Source: Planctomycetota bacterium (lineage in GTDB: Bacteria; Planctomycetota; UBA1135; JADKAF01). From it: a stretch of 64,000 nt of DNA. The translations under genes were made by a program, and so were the position numbers. Positions within the stretch are counted from its first letter, which is position 1. Every line of letters begins with the position of its first letter. Shown piece by piece: positions 61,843 to 64,000 of the stretch. The notes under the pieces were generated by a model. That model made no database searches, was not told the DNA's origin, and worked only from the letters and a program-made list of their open reading frames with translations. The stretch is taken from positions 2,976,001 through 3,040,000 of the forward strand of contig JADKAF010000001.1 of assembly GCA_016719295.1 (NCBI GenBank), in the 5' to 3' direction.

Positions 61843-63660
61843 ATGTACTCTCGACTCTTCGCCAGCGGCTTCGCCGCGTGCGCCCTCGCGGCGCCGACCT
61901 TCGCGCAGACGATCAGCGCGATCCCGCAGCTCAGTGTGTCGCACTCGATCCTCGACATCGATGACGCCGGTCCCGCCGGCCCGACCTCGCTGCTCACGCT
62001 GCGCACGGCGGGCTCGCCCTGCAGCGTCGGCCTGGCCAACCTGAGCTTCTCGTCCTCGAGCGTGACGACCGATACCTATGACCTCTATGCGGCGCGCGGC
62101 CGCGGGCTGGGTTGGAATGGAAATGGCCTCGCGCTGATCGAGGCGAGCGGGACGTTCCACAGCGGCGATCTGCGCCTCGATCTCTCGACGCCTTGCACGG
62201 AGATCGGCTTCGGCCTCGGCGACTATGCCGGCAGCCTGATCCTCGACTTCTATCGCGGCGCGAACCTGCTCTCGACCTTCACCACGTCGACGTTCGGCAG
62301 CACGCCGGTGCAGCGCTTTCGCATGAGCGGCAACAGCTTCGACCGCGTCGAGCTGCGCCGCGTCGGCGCGGATGGCTTCGTCATCACCGAGCTTCTGGTC
62401 GAGACCGGTGTCGAAGTCACCGAGATGCCGTTCTTCCCCGGCCTGCACAGCACGATCGACATGGACGCGGTCGGCGCAGCCGGCGCGACGAGCCTCGCCG
62501 CGCTGAACGCCGCAGGCACGCCCATGCCGGCGAACCTCCGCAACGTCGTGCTGAGCGCGAACGGTCAGCCGCTCTCGGTCTACGACGTGAATACCACGCT
62601 GGGCCGCGCGCTCGCGCGGAACGCCAACAACCAGATCGCGCTGGTGAACCCGCCGAGCGGCGTCTATCAACCCTTCAACGCGCGCTTCGACCTCGCGCGC
62701 TGCAGCGCGTTCGGCCTCTCGATCGGCGACTGGCAGGGGGCCTTCGCGCTCGAGTTCTATGACGGCAGCACGCTGCTGGAGACGGTGATCACCGGCAACA
62801 CCAGCTCCGCGAGCCCGCGCTACTTCTACATGAGCGGGGCCACCTTCGATCGCGTCGACGTGCATGCGCTCGATCCGAATGCGCGCTGGGTGATCCCTGC
62901 GATCTACGTGCAGACCGGCGCCAACGATTGCTGTGACGCGATCCCGGTCTTCGCGGGCACGAGCGCCACCTACGACACGCGCGGCGCCTCGAGCTCGCAG
63001 CCGCCCTGGCCGTGCGGTCAGGGTGCGAACGACATCTGGTTCCGCTACCTCGCCCCCTGCTCGGGCAACGCGCGCTTCGAGACCTGCAACCTCGCGAGCT
63101 TCGACACCGTGATGCAGATCTTCACCGGCCCTTGCTCCAACCTGAGCACGCTGGCCTGCAACGACGATAGCTGCGCGCTCAACGGCTCGCGGATCGACCT
63201 CGCCGTAGAGATGGGGCGCGCGTATCTCGTGCGCATCGGCGGGTTCGCCGGCAACACGGGCGCCGTCGCTCTGCGAATCACGGAGACCCCGAGCGGCATC
63301 GGCAGCTTCTACGGCATCGGCTCGAGCTGCGGCAACGTCGGCCTGCAGGCGAGCGGCACTCCCGCCCTCGGCGGCTCCGTGCACTACGCGCTGACCAACG
63401 TCGAGGGCCTGCCGTTCCTCTTCCTCGGCCTCTCGCAGATCAACTTCCCGCTCTGCTCGGCGGGCTGCTCGCTGCGCGTGCTCCCCGATCTCGCGAGCTT
63501 GCAGACCGGGAGCCTCCAGGCCGCGATCCCCTGCGACCCGCTGCTCGTCGGCGCGGTCTTCTTCGTGCAAGGCGTCGACTACGGCGGGAGCGCGGGCTGC
63601 AGCGCGGGTGCGCCGGCGCAGCTCAGCACGACGCAGCTCATCCTGACGACGATCGGCTGA
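61843..63660 (+). CDS. Large secreted protein with duplicated N-terminal domain and shared C-terminal tail domain
   Basis: 605 aa, GGAGG six bases before ATG 61843, signal peptide ending near 'APTFAQT'. Residues 28-190 and 205-370 are tandem copies of one beta domain: 'DIDDAGPAGPTSLLTLRTAG' against 'DMDAVGAAGATSLAALNAAG'. Both contain 'FDRVELR/FDRVDVH' near their ends. Residues 375-495 are another beta domain with Cys pairs ('CGQGANDIWFRYLAPC', 'CSNLSTLACNDDSC'). The last ~115 residues ('GIGSSCG...PLLVGAVFFVQGVDYGG') match in style the end of the subtilase at 11479. It is probably surface-exposed or released; function unknown. Confidence 0.8.
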   Translation: MYSRLFASGFAACALAAPTFAQTISAIPQLSVSHSILDIDDAGPAGPTSLLTLRTAGSPCSVGLANLSFSSSSVTTDTYDLYAARGRGLGWNGNGLALIEASGTFHSGDLRLDLSTPCTEIGFGLGDYAGSLILDFYRGANLLSTFTTSTFGSTPVQRFRMSGNSFDRVELRRVGADGFVITELLVETGVEVTEMPFFPGLHSTIDMDAVGAAGATSLAALNAAGTPMPANLRNVVLSANGQPLSVYDVNTTLGRALARNANNQIALVNPPSGVYQPFNARFDLARCSAFGLSIGDWQGAFALEFYDGSTLLETVITGNTSSASPRYFYMSGATFDRVDVHALDPNARWVIPAIYVQTGANDCCDAIPVFAGTSATYDTRGASSSQPPWPCGQGANDIWFRYLAPCSGNARFETCNLASFDTVMQIFTGPCSNLSTLACNDDSCALNGSRIDLAVEMGRAYLVRIGGFAGNTGAVALRITETPSGIGSFYGIGSSCGNVGLQASGTPALGGSVHYALTNVEGLPFLFLGLSQINFPLCSAGCSLRVLPDLASLQTGSLQAAIPCDPLLVGAVFFVQGVDYGGSAGCSAGAPAQLSTTQLILTTIG

Positions 63661-64000
63661 GCACGAAACCGCACGCGGCGCCGGCGCCGAGCAGCGTCAG
63701 CGCCGCGAGCGCGATCGTCGGACCGAGGATCCAGTCGAGCGGGATCGCGACGGCGAAGCCGAGCGTCGTCGCAGTTCCCCCGCAGAGGCTCGCCAGCAGG
63801 AGCTGGCGGCCGAAGCTCGGCGCGAAGCGCCGCGCGGCGATCGTCGGCAGCACGAGCAATGCGAAAAGCACGATCGGCCCCGCGACGAGCACGCCGACGC
63901 CGATCACGACGCCGACCGCGACGGAGAAGCCGAGCTCCCAGAGTCGGACGCGCAGGCCGAGCACGCGCGCGCTCTCGCGATCCCAGCCGATCAGCATCAG
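63638..64000 (-). CDS. Metal ABC transporter permease (ZnuB/MntB type), 3' part only
   Basis: The 5' end is cut by the window edge. The visible ~119 residues contain three transmembrane segments and the ABC-3 family landmarks 'DRESARVLGLRVRLWELGFS', 'VLVAGPIVLFALLVLPTIAARR' and 'GFAVAIPLDWILGPTIALAA'. The family imports zinc, manganese or iron with a cognate ATPase and solute-binding protein. Its last 23 bases overlap the end of the preceding convergent gene. Confidence 0.85.
   Translation of the reverse strand: MMLIGWDRESARVLGLRVRLWELGFSVAVGVVIGVGVLVAGPIVLFALLVLPTIAARRFAPSFGRQLLLASLCGGTATTLGFAVAIPLDWILGPTIALAALTLLGAGAACGFVLSRSSSG

Overview
The window is high-GC bacterial chromosome with dense, mostly ordinary genes and very strong G/C preference at third codon positions. 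The gene set points to a planctomycete-like bacterium. It includes a Tat-exported Gfo/Idh/MocA oxidoreductase, a sialate O-acetylesterase family protein, a DUF5107/TPR protein, carboxypeptidase-regulatory-like repeats, a prepilin-type secreted protein, a coiled-coil/WD40 lipoprotein, a lamin-tail secreted protein and large secreted proteins that share a C-terminal beta-rich domain. Family recognition is from reading motifs; no database search was run.

Layout. 0-6.7 kb: end of a MetE-like methyltransferase, a pseudopilin, metG, a secreted NlpC/P60-like protein coupled to metG, and a DUF5107/TPR protein. 6.7-10.7 kb (minus): a POT peptide transporter followed by an X-Pro dipeptidyl-peptidase with an in-frame amber codon, together a peptide-uptake pair. 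11.5-20.3 kb: a secreted subtilase, two zinc-ribbon membrane proteins (one a CPBP protease), a pseudouridine synthase, a solitary DNA methyltransferase, an SDR, Bcp peroxiredoxin and a di-heme peroxidase. 20.3-22.3 kb (minus): an accessory two-gene cassette of a small conserved-looking protein and a degenerate ImmA/IrrE-like protein, with 8-nt gene overlap. 22.3-41.9 kb: envelope and secreted functions (CarboxypepD-like protein, Tat oxidoreductase, acetylesterase, AbgT transporter, DUF4349 lipoprotein, AbiEi-like regulator, serine hydrolase, lamin-tail protein, M1 peptidase, SDR, coiled-coil/WD40 lipoprotein, DAHP synthase, phosphoesterase/LamG protein). 42.0-45.2 kb: pntAA-pntAB-pntB followed by an overlapping pterin carbinolamine dehydratase. 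45.3-51.7 kb (minus): degenerate CPBP protein, Cys-rich lipoprotein, and an htpG-alkaline phosphatase-fold-Nudix operon. 52.1-64 kb: small membrane protein plus Na+/solute symporter, an aconitase-superfamily enzyme with swivel domain first, an S1-domain protein, citrate synthase, a repeat cluster, a predicted SLOG-SLATT conflict-type membrane protein, a large secreted protein and the end of a metal ABC permease.

Palindromic REP-like elements lie at 6.7, 45.2, 56.3 and 59.5 kb; three sit exactly between convergent gene ends, and two of them share a core. Several operons are joined by 4-nt GTGA or TTGA stop/start overlaps. The best candidates for undescribed systems are the ImmA-like two-gene cassette, the SLOG-SLATT protein beside the tandem repeats, and the Cys-rich lipoprotein. 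No rRNA, tRNA, CRISPR array, prophage or transposase gene was found.
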